NCBI GenBank assembly: GCA_004151065.3
Contig: NWUY0300061691.1
Location: forward strand, 7,288 to 17,694
Length of the DNA: 10,407 bases
Direction: 5' to 3'
From: Larix sibirica
Taxonomy: Eukaryota > Streptophyta > Pinopsida > Pinales > Pinaceae
Shown: one piece after another, positions 1 to 7,279 of the stretch
How positions within the stretch are numbered: position 1 is the first letter of the stretch
How the letters are laid out: the number at the start of each line of letters is the position of its first letter
Made by a program: the position numbers and the translations under genes
Notes under the pieces: model-generated
Told to the model about the DNA's origin: nothing
What the model saw: only the letters and a program-made list of their open reading frames with translations
Databases searched by the model: none

Positions 1-566
1 TTGAGCAGAATGGAAAAGAAAGATGACGAAGTGAGGTTCATAATCCATTCAATCCATTATGAGAAAAATACAAAAGCCTTCAACATTTCGAGCATGAATT
101 GCTAGCTTAATTTATCATAAGATTTTGCAATATCTAACTTTAACAGCATACCTGGCTTTTTGGTAATTTTTAAAGAGTGTAAAACTTCATGAACCAAAAT
201 GACACTGGCTAATATTTGTTGACCTTCCACAAACCCAGACTGTTCCGAAGAGATCAACCTTGGGAGAATTGGCTTCAAACTGTTCGCCATGACTTTAGTA
301 ATGATTTTGTACATGACATTACATAGAGCAATGGGTCGAAACTTACCAGGAGAATTAGCTCTATTGATTTTAGGGATGAGGAGGAGGAAGGTTCCATTGA
401 AGGCTTTAAGAACCATACGGGTTTTTCTTGAGTCTTCCACAATATGCAAGACTTCATTCTTGACTAGGTCATGAAATTTGTGAAAAAAATTGGTAGTGAA
501 TCCATCTAGGCATGGATCTTTTCTTCCTTCCATTTGATTCACGGCCTCTTCCACTTCCAGCAACAA
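1..566 (-). other. LINE A: reverse transcriptase fingers and start of palm
   Basis: The translation carries the classic non-LTR RT order. A degraded GKSPGPDGF motif (GRKDPCLDGF) comes first, then FLLLIPKI, then FRPIALCNVMYKIITKVM with LKPILPRLI and QSGFVEGQQI, and then LLKLDIAKSYDK. The last holds the first catalytic aspartate (LD) of the palm and a diverged AYD motif (SYD). TAG at 102-104 follows LS where Trp is usual (compare DRVNW). Beyond it the same frame continues as LEMLKAF, another stop (57-59), WIEWIMN and onward to position 1. The YADD-type motif, thumb and RNase H would lie outside the window. Confidence 0.93.
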
Positions 567-1154
567 GATTGGTTTTGTTCAGAGAGTATTTTGATCAGTC
601 TTGATCAAGGATGGGATATGTTGGGTGATCTGATCAATGCTGGAAGCTCTATTGACTCAGTACTCCTTCATGATGGTGCCAAAGTATTCCACTGAATATT
701 ATTCCATGGTTGCCCTGTCTTCGATATAGGAGCCAATGGCCGTCTTGAGGCAGTGAATTATGTTTCTTTTCCTGTTCTGAATAACTGATTGGTGAAAGAA
801 ATTGGTATTGCATTCGCCTTCATTGAGCTATTGATTTCGAGATTTTTGTTGCCAATAGATATCCTCCCATCGTTCCTGAGTGTTAAGTTTGAGGGTGGTG
901 GATTCTTCCAAATCTCTTAGCTCATCATCATACCCTATAGTCATCCCCTTCTGTTGGATTTATTCCAGTTGTTCAATCAAGGCCTTTTTGTCCTAAAAAA
1001 CGTTTCCAAATTCCTCCCTATTCCAGGTACGAATCTTGGCTTTGAGGTATTTTAATTTATGTTGGAATTGGTACATTCTTGTACCCTTAGTTGGTGGGGA
1101 GTTGAGCCACCATTGGGATACTAGGGATTTAAAGTCCACGTGCTCCAGCCAAAA
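567..1154 (-). other. LINE A: EN-RT linker, broken by stops
   Basis: This segment stays in the ORF2 frame and translates to a typical charged, helical linker with six in-frame stops. Recognisable parts are WWLNSPP near 1110, a Lys/Glu-rich stretch near 1050-900, and a version of the conserved EGD-NT-FFH motif, here NEGECNTNFFH, near 825-793. The stop just before it (828-830) sits where plant L1 elements normally have Trp, so a TGG to TAG change is likely. There is no independent gene here. Confidence 0.8.
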
Positions 1155-1900
1155 CTATTCAAAGTGAAAAGGTCTTTGGGAAGGTGGGCCCACACCCCCC
1201 CATTGCAAGCTGACAGGCCAATGATCGGAACCTGCAGATGACAGAAAAGATGAGTGGAGGTCCCCGCTGTTGTTGACAATCCCTTCTGAGACCAAGAACC
1301 TATCAAGTTGGGAGGTGACATGGTGCTCTCCTCCATGTTTTTTGTTCCACATGAACCATCCATTGGCAGTTTCAATATCTATGAGAATATGAGTTGCAAT
1401 AAGGTCTCTAAAGGCTTCATTTGTTATTCCTAAGCTTTGTATTCCTCTCTTCTCCTCAGGCACCGTGATTAGGTTGAAATCCCCCCTATGATCTGGGGTT
1501 TTCCATTAATCCAATTCACAACCCAAGCTAGGGAGTCTAAAAAATATTCCTTTTGGGGGTAGATGCTAGGGCCAAAGACATTGGTGATAGTTCCTTTGAT
1601 TTGGGTTTGGGTAATATGAAAATCCACTGAGAGGATCCCCTTCGCAGCCCAAATGTTTGAGAGAGCTACCAATTCTAGGTTCCAAAGGATTACCAAGCCT
1701 CCTGCTATACCCTGGGCATTAATGTTCATTGTTTCACAACCTTTCCATATTTTTTTCCAAATATTCTTCAGGGTTTCAGTCCCACATTTGGTTTCCTGTA
1801 GGCACAGAATCCAAGGTTTTTCCTTCCTTACCTTATTTCTCAGATTCTTGATCTTACAGAGATGATTCACCCCACGGATATTCCAAGAGATGACCTTCAT
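1155..1900 (-). other. LINE A: AP-type endonuclease domain
   Basis: This is the exonuclease-endonuclease-phosphatase fold domain that nicks target DNA in LINE retrotransposition. Visible signatures are N7 in SWNIRG, E36 in LQETK, the GGLVILW segment near residue 67, NVFGPS near residue 107 (normally NVYGPS), and, after the frameshift, DFN, LDRFLVSEG and the C-terminal GSDHWPVSL with the conserved SDH. The key catalytic-site motifs are therefore still readable although they lie in two frames. The first stop after the domain is TAG at 1155-1157. Confidence 0.92.
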
Positions 1901-2745
1901 TGGGAAACCTGATTAACTTCAGAAAAGGCTACCTGAATTTTCGGGTATTGAATGGATTCTATCAACTTACTGCTAATCTCTTCTAGCCTTTGTTTGTTGG
2001 TCTTCCTCCCTCTCTTTTCACCATCTTTCGGTTGTTTTCTTTTAGTTCTTTTGAGAGGTTCCTTGGAAATCCCCAGCTGGGAGGATGCTCCAGTTTTCAG
2101 GATGGCCTCTTTAAGAATTTTGAGTTGTCTTCGTGAGACATAGCCCTTACCTTTCTTGTTGCATTCACACTCTATTTCATATCAGTCCAATTCCCCGAGG
2201 TCCATGTCCTTCATTTCGTCCACTTGGTCCTCCTCCATATTAACAGATTGATCAACGGGATTGATATGGATCTTGGGGATTTCAACACGGAGGGTGTCCT
2301 TCTCTAGATTTTTTTCAAGGGATTTTGGAACTTCTTCAGCAGTGGCGAGGGTTTGAAATCTGTTGGGGGTAGCGATCGAGCACCGAGCAGGTCGATCTGG
2401 GTGAGTATTAGAGCTTGGATTCCTCTTTCTCTTGACTTGTGTGAAACCTTCAGGGTTTCGACCTTCCTCCTGGGAGGCTTTAGGTCCCAATGCTTCAACA
2501 TTTTGCTATCATTTCCTACTAAAATGGCCATGGACATGGCATCGCTGGAAATGAAAAGGAACATTTTTTCATAATCAAGTGGCTGGATCCAGTCGACATT
2601 GTCCCAGGTGAGGGTGATAGCTTCTGGAATTTCCCGGGATAAGATCATATAAACAAAAATCCAGGCATAAGAAGTATAGTGTTGCTACTTAGTGAGTTCA
2701 ACCACTTTCACGAATTCGCCCAGAGTGTTTGCTATTACCTACGTA
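1897..2745 (-). pseudogene. LINE A ORF1 remnant (DUF4283-like, zinc knuckle, basic C-terminus)
   Basis: ORF1 of plant L1 elements is the nucleic-acid-binding particle protein. From 2745 downward the frame reads ANTLGEFVKVVELTK, then TSYAWIFVYM, then TLTWDNVDWIQPLDYEK, the conserved C-terminal part of the DUF4283 region. A frameshift in an A6 run on the coding strand (T6 at 2564-2569) changes frame just before the zinc knuckle. The C-terminal part contains GFTQVKRKR and NRFQTL, an acidic patch, and a Lys/Arg-rich stretch (about 2060-1985) that could be a nuclear localisation signal. Stops lie at 2739-2741, 2685-2687, 2509-2511, 2506-2508 and 2182-2184. The natural terminator is TGA at 1897-1899, which overlaps the ORF2 ATG as ATGA. 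No translatable full-length product remains, and the N-terminal half is missing. Confidence 0.85.
2509..2550 (-). other. LINE A: degenerate CCHC zinc knuckle in ORF1
   Basis: In the frame that continues into GFTQVKRKR, this stretch reads F-Q-R-C-HVHG-H-FSRK-stop. It aligns with C-x2-C-x4-H-x4-C. The first Cys position is Phe (2548-2550), the second Cys (2539-2541) and the His (2524-2526) are kept, and the fourth ligand is TGA (2509-2511), one base from a Cys codon. The neighbouring PFHF before it and the basic stretch after it match the usual context of this motif in plant LINE ORF1. Confidence 0.8.
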
Positions 2746-2872
2746 TAATAAGTCATCAATCTATTGTCCTCATTATTGCTCAATTTGAAAGCTTCAATGC
2801 ATAATTCATCATGCTCTACACTTGTGTCAAGAATGGTATGTCATTGTTTATAAGTGTGATTAAGACAATAAT
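2746..2872. other. Unassigned spacer between LINE A and LINE B
   Basis: No gene is visible. The minus strand in the LINE A ORF1 frame stays open over part of this stretch, but it has no clear ORF1 motif. It may be unrecognisable ORF1, the old insertion site, or a fragment of another repeat. The right end contains TTAAGACAATAAT (2860-2872), which resembles the sequence just beyond the 5' end of LINE B and may be a decayed target-site duplication. Confidence 0.4.
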
Positions 2873-3067
2873 TTAAAAATTAATAAAAAAACATTTCAAG
2901 GAAAAAATATTTTATTCATATAGAATAACATAGATTATCCTTGAAGGACTTACATTATTGCTCCATGAGCTGTCATTACATACATGTGTTCTTGAAAATT
3001 AAAAAATTCTCATCTCATATGAGAAAGGCTTAATCTATTACATGAGACAAAATACTTTTTTTTTCCT
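2873..3067 (-). other. LINE B 3' UTR
   Basis: This is the AT-rich tail after the inferred ORF2 terminator TAG at 3068-3070. It has no coding potential in any frame, contains a polyadenylation hexamer near its end, and lacks a clear terminal A-tail on the minus strand. The A-runs at 2875-2887 are on the plus strand, the wrong orientation for a tail of this element. The exact 3' end is therefore uncertain by some tens of bases. Confidence 0.65.
2911..2916 (-). promoter_or_regulatory. Candidate polyadenylation signal of LINE B
   Basis: TTTATT on the plus strand gives AATAAA on the coding strand, about 150 bases after the ORF2 stop and some 40 bases before the inferred 3' end. Position and orientation fit a LINE poly(A) signal. 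The region is AT-rich, so chance occurrence is possible. Confidence 0.45.
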
Positions 3068-3115
3068 CTAAAACATAAAGTAAAAGTATCAACCAGGTGA
3101 AGTATGCATCCCCTA

Positions 3116-3530
3116 GAGCATCTCCTCTACTAGCAAACTTGGAGCAAGGAGAAGAGAACTTTTAGACAACTCTATGCTTCCTGATTTAGCTCCTGGTACA
3201 CATGTTTGAAAGAGATATAACCAAACATTCCAATCTGTCTTTTTAAGGTGGACAATAGATGTTGTAATGAGGAGATTCGATATGAATTCTGTTATTTTCC
3301 CAATCTATGACCATTTTTTAGTCCCCAAAGATCTTTATGTTGTGTATGTTTTTGGACAAATTTGAGTTGAGAACTGCCCAGACTGCAGATAGATCTTCCA
3401 TGTTGTTGGAGCATTGTCCTGGACAATATTGGATTAAAATCTCCACCTCATCTAATAGATAAATAATCATACTAGAACCACCCAAAGGTGGATCACCCTG
3501 GCTGGCACCATCAAAATATGCCCAAGGAAA
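3116..3530 (-). other. LINE B: RNase H domain (RVT_3 type), broken
   Basis: After a spacer containing GIWWERNSTIF, the frame gives AYFDGASQGDPPLGGSSM, the hallmark N-terminus of RVT_3-type RNase H in plant elements, with the first catalytic Asp at 3510-3512. Then come CPGQCSNNMEDLSAVWAVL, where the second acidic position looks changed, and KIFGD followed by TAA at 3318-3320 where GDSK is usual. Frame changes near 3205 and 3170 are needed to read ISFKHVYQELNQEA and then ELSKSSLLLAP. The final Asp of EAD is lost at the second frameshift. The domain would degrade the RNA of the RNA/cDNA hybrid, but it is inactive here. Confidence 0.88.
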
Positions 3531-3797
3531 ACTTTTATCAATGTAGGGAGAGGTAATCGCTCAGCCCTTCTATTGTTTCTCCAATTTTTTATGCTCTTTA
3601 GTCCACTGCATGATCATTGTGAAAGTTAGCTCTGATGGGATTTTGCAGTTTTGGAAAATAGTTGAGTTCCTTTCCCACCATATTCCAAAGATAAAAGGAC
3701 AAGGGAATGTGTCAAATCTTAGTACCATAGGATTTTTCCACCAGCTACTGCAACAAATTTCAAGGGATGATTCCATAGGAGAGATCGTGTTGCATAG

Positions 3798-4001
3798 TTA
3801 TTTAGAAAATGCGTCCCAAACCGCCCCTGCATAAGGGCAGGAGACAAATAAGTGAGAAGTTGTTTCACAACTCGAACTATAGAGCATAGACCAACTTAGA
3901 CCTTCCCAGCCTCTTTTTAATAAATTTTCCCAAGTTAGCAATTTGTTCTTTAGTGCTAACCAAAGTAGAATTTTCTCCTTCAATGGACCTGTTGTTTTTC
4001 A
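3798..4001 (-). other. LINE B: zf-RVT zinc-binding region
   Basis: After TGA at 3999-4001 the same frame continues with LKEKILLWLALKNKLLTW, LLKRGW and CETTSHLFVSCPYAGAVW. This is the zf-RVT block found after the RT in plant LINEs. In the usual C-x-L-C pair the two Cys positions read Ser and Tyr (WSMLY), while the HLFVSC ligands are kept, so metal binding would be lost. TAA at 3798-3800 ends this frame segment, and the same frame resumes toward IWWERNSTIF and the RNase H. Confidence 0.88.
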
Positions 4002-5046
4002 GATTGTAAGCCACCACCAAACTTTCTCTTCTACAAAGCATTCTTGCGCTTGGACTTCATAACCCAGTTTTGCTGAAAAAAATCCAGAGAAGGAATTATT
4101 TGTCCAAACCAGTTTATTAGGTTCATTAAATTTTATATTGATGAAATTTGATTTCAAATGGCTTATAAACCTCATCCATTCTACAGCTGATTTGTTTTCC
4201 AGGCCCAAATATTGGGTAGTTTTCCACTCTTCTCTCGTCACTTCTTGGGAGTTTCTCCTCCTAGCATCTACTAAAAAATAAATGTGCTTTCTTTTTAATA
4301 GAGATAAAGTGGAAGATGACATACGATAGTAACCTCCAGAACCGAACCAAGGGTCCTCTCCAACGCACACCTGACTCCCATCTCCAATAGTCCAAGCCAT
4401 CCATTTTCCCACTAAGGGGAAAAAGAGCACCAAGGATTTCCGTCCAACTGAGCCTCCCTTGTAACTCTTTTCCTGGCTTCTGTACCAATATATTGTTGAA
4501 GAATTTGGGAAGTACTTAGAGGTCATATCTTTTCCACACAAGGAGTTACTATTTTTTGTCAGTCTCTAAAGAGATTTGGCTGCCAAAGCTTGACAAAACA
4601 AAAAGGGATTTTAATAGCCCAACCTCCCAGCTCCTTTAGATTAGCCACTGTCATCCATTTTACCAATGGAATCCCATCCTTTTTTTACTGGTTTTCTAGA
4701 GGAAGGAAGAGCATTTCTTATGATTTTTTGTTAAAATTCCTTTTGAAATATAATCTATGGAAACCGAATAGACTGGAAGTATCCAAAGAACTACTTTGAG
4801 GAGAGTTAAACGACCACCTCTAAAGAAATATTTGTTGGCCCATCATGAGATTCGACACTCCAATTTTTTGTATAACCAATTTCAATCTTTGAAAGAGTAT
4901 GCATTGGGATTGAGGAAGAAACCCAAGTATTTGAATCCGTCATTAAAAGAAATATGAGAAAAAGCAGCCCCAGTCTTAATCCTCTACTGCAAATCCTCAA
5001 GAACTTTATTTATAGCAAGGCTTGATTTTTCCATATTTATAACCAT
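4002..5046 (-). other. LINE B: RT thumb and connection region
   Basis: The frame of the palm continues through FKYLGFFLNPNAY and FFRGGRLTLLKVVL, a conserved region after the RT in plant LINEs. A frameshift at the T7 run 4680-4686 leads to DGIPLVKWMTVANLKELGGW. Another near 4610 leads to CQALAAKSL. An open 180-codon frame (4541-3999) follows with WTIGDGSQVCVGEDPWFGSG near residue 70 and LVWTNNSFSGFFSAKLGYE near residue 144. These match the W-IG-G-V-GEDPW and LVW-G-FSAK-GY blocks upstream of zf-RVT. No separate gene is present. Confidence 0.88.
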
Positions 5047-5930
5047 TCATGTCGCCTTGCTAGAAAGTTGTAAAATTTGAGATAATGTTTGAATGTTATC
5101 CAAAGAGCCTTCTCCCAACATAAGCACATCATCTACAAAGAGAATATGAGTCAGTTCGACTGAAGCTGAGACATGAATACCTTTAAATGATTTTACATTC
5201 TTGGCCTGGAGAACTAGTTTGCTTAGATATTCTACCACTAAAAGAAATAAGAATGGGGAAAGTGGATAGCGTTGTCTTAATCCTTTTGAAGTCCTGAAGA
5301 AAGAAGAGGGAGCGTCATTGATTAATAATGCAAGGGATGATGTGGTTACACTGTCCATTATCCAGTTCACCAACTGTAATGCGAAACCCATATGTATGAG
5401 TAAGAGTCTGAAGAAATTCTAGTTGACTCTATCGTAGGCTTTGCAGAGATCAAGCTTCAAAGCAAAAGCACTCAATCTGTTCTTGTTTGTAGAGAGAATT
5501 GCTTCTTGGGCCAAAGAAACTGCATCATTTAACTGTCAATTGAACAAGAAACCAAATTTTTCCCTTGTTATAATATTTCTTAGAATTGGCTTCAATCTTT
5601 GTGCAATAATTTTTGCAATCAATTTATAAACCACATTAAAATAGGAAATCGGTCTAAAATATCTGAAATCAGAGGGGTTTTGTTTCTTTGGGATTAGGGC
5701 TAAAAAAGTCATGTTTAAAGAGACAAGGGATTTTCCATTTTTTTGGCATTCTCTTACTTCCTTCAAAAGGTCTTCCTTTAATAGATCATAGAATCCAAAA
5801 AACAATTCTCCTAAGAATCCATCAGGACAAGGGCTTTTCCCTTTTTGGAATGAATGCATTATACTGAATAATTCTTCTTCCGTCACTTCTTTTTTTAAAG
5901 ATTCACTCATTTCATCTAGATGTATTTAGG
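5047..5930 (-). other. LINE B: reverse transcriptase fingers and palm
   Basis: In one frame from 5910 the translation shows GKSPCPDGF, FLALIPKK, FRPISYFNVVYKLIAKIIAQ with RLKPIL, and GFLFN. TGA (5536-5538) follows, then ALKLDLCKAYDRVN with the first catalytic Asp. TAG (5419-5421) stands where Trp is expected after DRVN. After that come GLRQRYPLSPFLFLLVVEYL (normally RQGDPLSP) and ILFVDDVLML with the catalytic FVDD at 5128-5139, the equivalent of YADD or FADD. The frame stops at TGA 5047-5049. Both catalytic motifs are intact, and the lesions are stops rather than active-site changes. Confidence 0.95.
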
Positions 5931-6534
5931 GAAAGGTCTTAATACCTGTAGCATTTCTTGGATCAGACATCCCTCTGGTTCACTAAAAATCTTTTTGAAG
6001 AAAGAAACTCCAGCTTTACATTTTTCTTTGAAGGAAATTACTATAACATCTTGATCATTCCTAATTTGAGTAATAGTATTCAAACTTCTTATATGTGAAG
6101 CAAACCTGTGAAATAATTTGGTGTTGTTATCACCTTAACTTATCCAAATGGCTATTATTTTAAGCCTCCAAATCTATTCTTCCTTGGCTAACAAAATTGT
6201 TCGACGAATTTCCAAGTCCGTTAGGTTCCGCAGTTCTCCTTGTGTAAAAAACCCCTCACTGTTCTCCTTATACAATTCCTTGATGCCTGCTTCTACCTCC
6301 TTCAACTCTCTCTGCGTTTTAGTACGAAACTTTTTTTCCCATTCCTTTAGAAACATGTTTTACCTTAGCAAAATTATCCATCAATTGCTTCATGAATGAA
6401 ACAAAAGAAGCATCCCTAAAAGGAGTCCAGGTTTCCTCTATTATATTTTTATAATCTTCCTCTTTTAGCCATACAGGGTTGAATTTGAATGGGGAGGCAT
6501 GTTTTTGTTCCTGCACATCTAAGTAAAGCATGAC
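5931..6534 (-). other. LINE B: EN-RT linker
   Basis: Downstream of SDHRP the frame continues through a charged stretch to about 6350. It then shifts and carries a Lys/Glu-rich helical region (6356-6174) ending in ILLAKEE. After a stop it continues with GDNNTKLFHRFASH, the conserved motif that precedes the RT in plant L1 ORF2. A further segment with FFKKIFSEPEG leads to a second frame change near 5930. It looks like ordinary ORF2 linker in two frames and not a separate gene. Confidence 0.8.
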
Positions 6535-7212
6535 TGGTCGATGATCTGAAAGTCATCCTTCTTCTACCCAAGAAGTTATTGATAGAGGGATAGAGAAAAA
6601 AGCTTCTGAAAATACGAACCGATCCAATCTTTTTGAGATAGCGTTCTCCCCACTTCTCCTATTCCTCCAGGTTGGCTCCAACTTTTTTGGTTGAACATCC
6701 ACTAGGATTTTGTTATCGAACAGAGCATTAAAATAATTACTTAGTGAGTCAGGTCGAGCGAGCTTCCCCAATACTTCCCTCTCTAAAACTATTAGATTTA
6801 AATCCCCTCCTAATACTAAATTTCTCTCATCCATGATCACACTTGTAGAGAGGTTGTCCCAGAAAACTCTTCGATTCTGAAATAGTCCATAAACATTGAG
6901 AATCACGAAAGTAACTCCTGTGGAACTATCCTCTAAGACTATCTTCAAAACATTCACATGCTCACTCGAGCCAACCAACTTCAACACTGGGCTCCAAGCC
7001 GCAACTAGTCCTCCTGAATGTCCTTCCGAATTTAGAAGGGCAAATGACCAATCCTTTATAAAGGGCTCTGACACTTCGTGAGATTTCTTCCCTTCTTGCA
7101 TTGTTTCATGTAAGAGGATGACCAAAGGATTTAAATTGGAAATCATCCTCTTGAGGGATATTACTTTGTGATATCCCCCTAAACCCCTTTCATTAAAGGA
7201 CAAACATAACAT
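6535..7212 (-). other. LINE B: AP-type endonuclease domain
   Basis: One open frame of 219 codons covers nearly the whole domain. Catalytic and structural signatures are N7 in SFNERG, E36 in HETMQ (normally QET), SGGLVAAW near residue 66, LNVYG near residue 105, LGGDLNL with D137 and N139, TWRN near residue 181 and RLDRFVFSE near residue 195. The frame ends at TGA (6553-6555) after SWVEEG, two codons before SDHRP (6535-6549), where GGA to TGA is a plausible origin. All key acidic residues and the SDH are present, so this is the best preserved part of LINE B. Confidence 0.93.
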
Positions 7213-7279
7213 TAGTAAGCCCTTGTAAGGGATTTCCCAACACTAAGGGACCTACTGATTGTAGACTATTTCCTGGATT

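Larger units (their letters stand above)
1..1900 (-). pseudogene. LINE A ORF2 remnant (endonuclease - linker - reverse transcriptase N-terminus)
   Basis: The start is the ATG at 1900-1898, directly followed by KVISWNIRG, the usual N-terminus of a LINE endonuclease. The first frame runs to codon 143. A single-base deletion in a C6 run (1481-1486, G6 on the coding strand) then moves the reading into the frame that continues from 1463 to position 1. Restoring one base turns GGI into the expected GGDFN, which identifies the lesion. The second frame is interrupted by nine stops, at 1155-1157, 993-995, 960-962, 828-830, 699-701, 657-659, 579-581, 102-104 and 57-59. Despite these, EN, linker and RT motifs stay colinear in one frame, so most of the damage is point mutation. 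In active copies this protein nicks the target and primes reverse transcription. This copy is dead. Confidence 0.92.
1..2745 (-). mobile_element. LINE A: degenerate L1-type retrotransposon, incomplete at both ends
   Basis: On the minus strand the modules come in the order expected for a plant L1 LINE: ORF1 with a DUF4283/zinc-knuckle region (about 2745-1897), then ORF2 with an AP-type endonuclease (1900-1155), a linker (1154-567) and the N-terminal half of the reverse transcriptase (566-1). The copy continues past the left edge, so its 3' end is not visible. On the 5' side recognisable ORF1 homology ends near 2745, inside the protein, so the copy is 5'-truncated or decayed beyond recognition there. 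It carries at least two frameshifts and about fourteen in-frame stops and is not autonomous. Its EN and ORF1 sequences differ clearly from those of LINE B, so the two are separate families and not a duplication. Confidence 0.9.
3068..7212 (-). pseudogene. LINE B ORF2 remnant (EN - RT - zf-RVT - RNase H)
   Basis: The start is ATG at 7212-7210, giving MLCLSFNERGLGG, a diverged form of the usual endonuclease N-terminus. Modules follow over 4.1 kb in the right order and spacing. The likely terminator is TAG at 3068-3070 after YFYFMF. Frame changes are seen near 6350 (before EWEKKF), near 5930 (before the RT), at a T7 run 4680-4686, near 4610, and twice in the RNase H near 3205 and 3170. In-frame stops include 6553-6555, 5536-5538, 5419-5421, 5047-5049, 4984-4986, 4882-4884, 4843-4845, 3999-4001, 3798-3800, 3570-3572, 3318-3320 and 3243-3245. 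An intact version would encode target nicking, cDNA synthesis and RNA removal. This one cannot be translated as one protein. Confidence 0.92.

Noticed and set aside
289-474. Plus-strand open frame of 61 codons
   Set aside because: It is antisense to the LINE A reverse transcriptase and has no recognisable motif.
1653-2143. Plus-strand open frames (1653-1865, 1952-2143), hydrophobic and membrane-like
   Set aside because: They are antisense to the LINE A endonuclease and the basic ORF1 tail. Lys/Arg codons read backwards give Leu/Phe/Ser-rich sequence, so the hydrophobic look is an artefact.
2875-2887. A-rich runs that could be a LINE poly(A) tail
   Set aside because: They are A on the plus strand, while both LINEs are on the minus strand and would show T here.
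4806-5000. Minus-strand frame of 64 codons with a hydrophobic N-terminus resembling a signal peptide
   Set aside because: A neighbouring frame on the same strand carries FKYLGFFLNPNAY and RGGRLTLLK, which continue the LINE B RT. This frame is a shadow.
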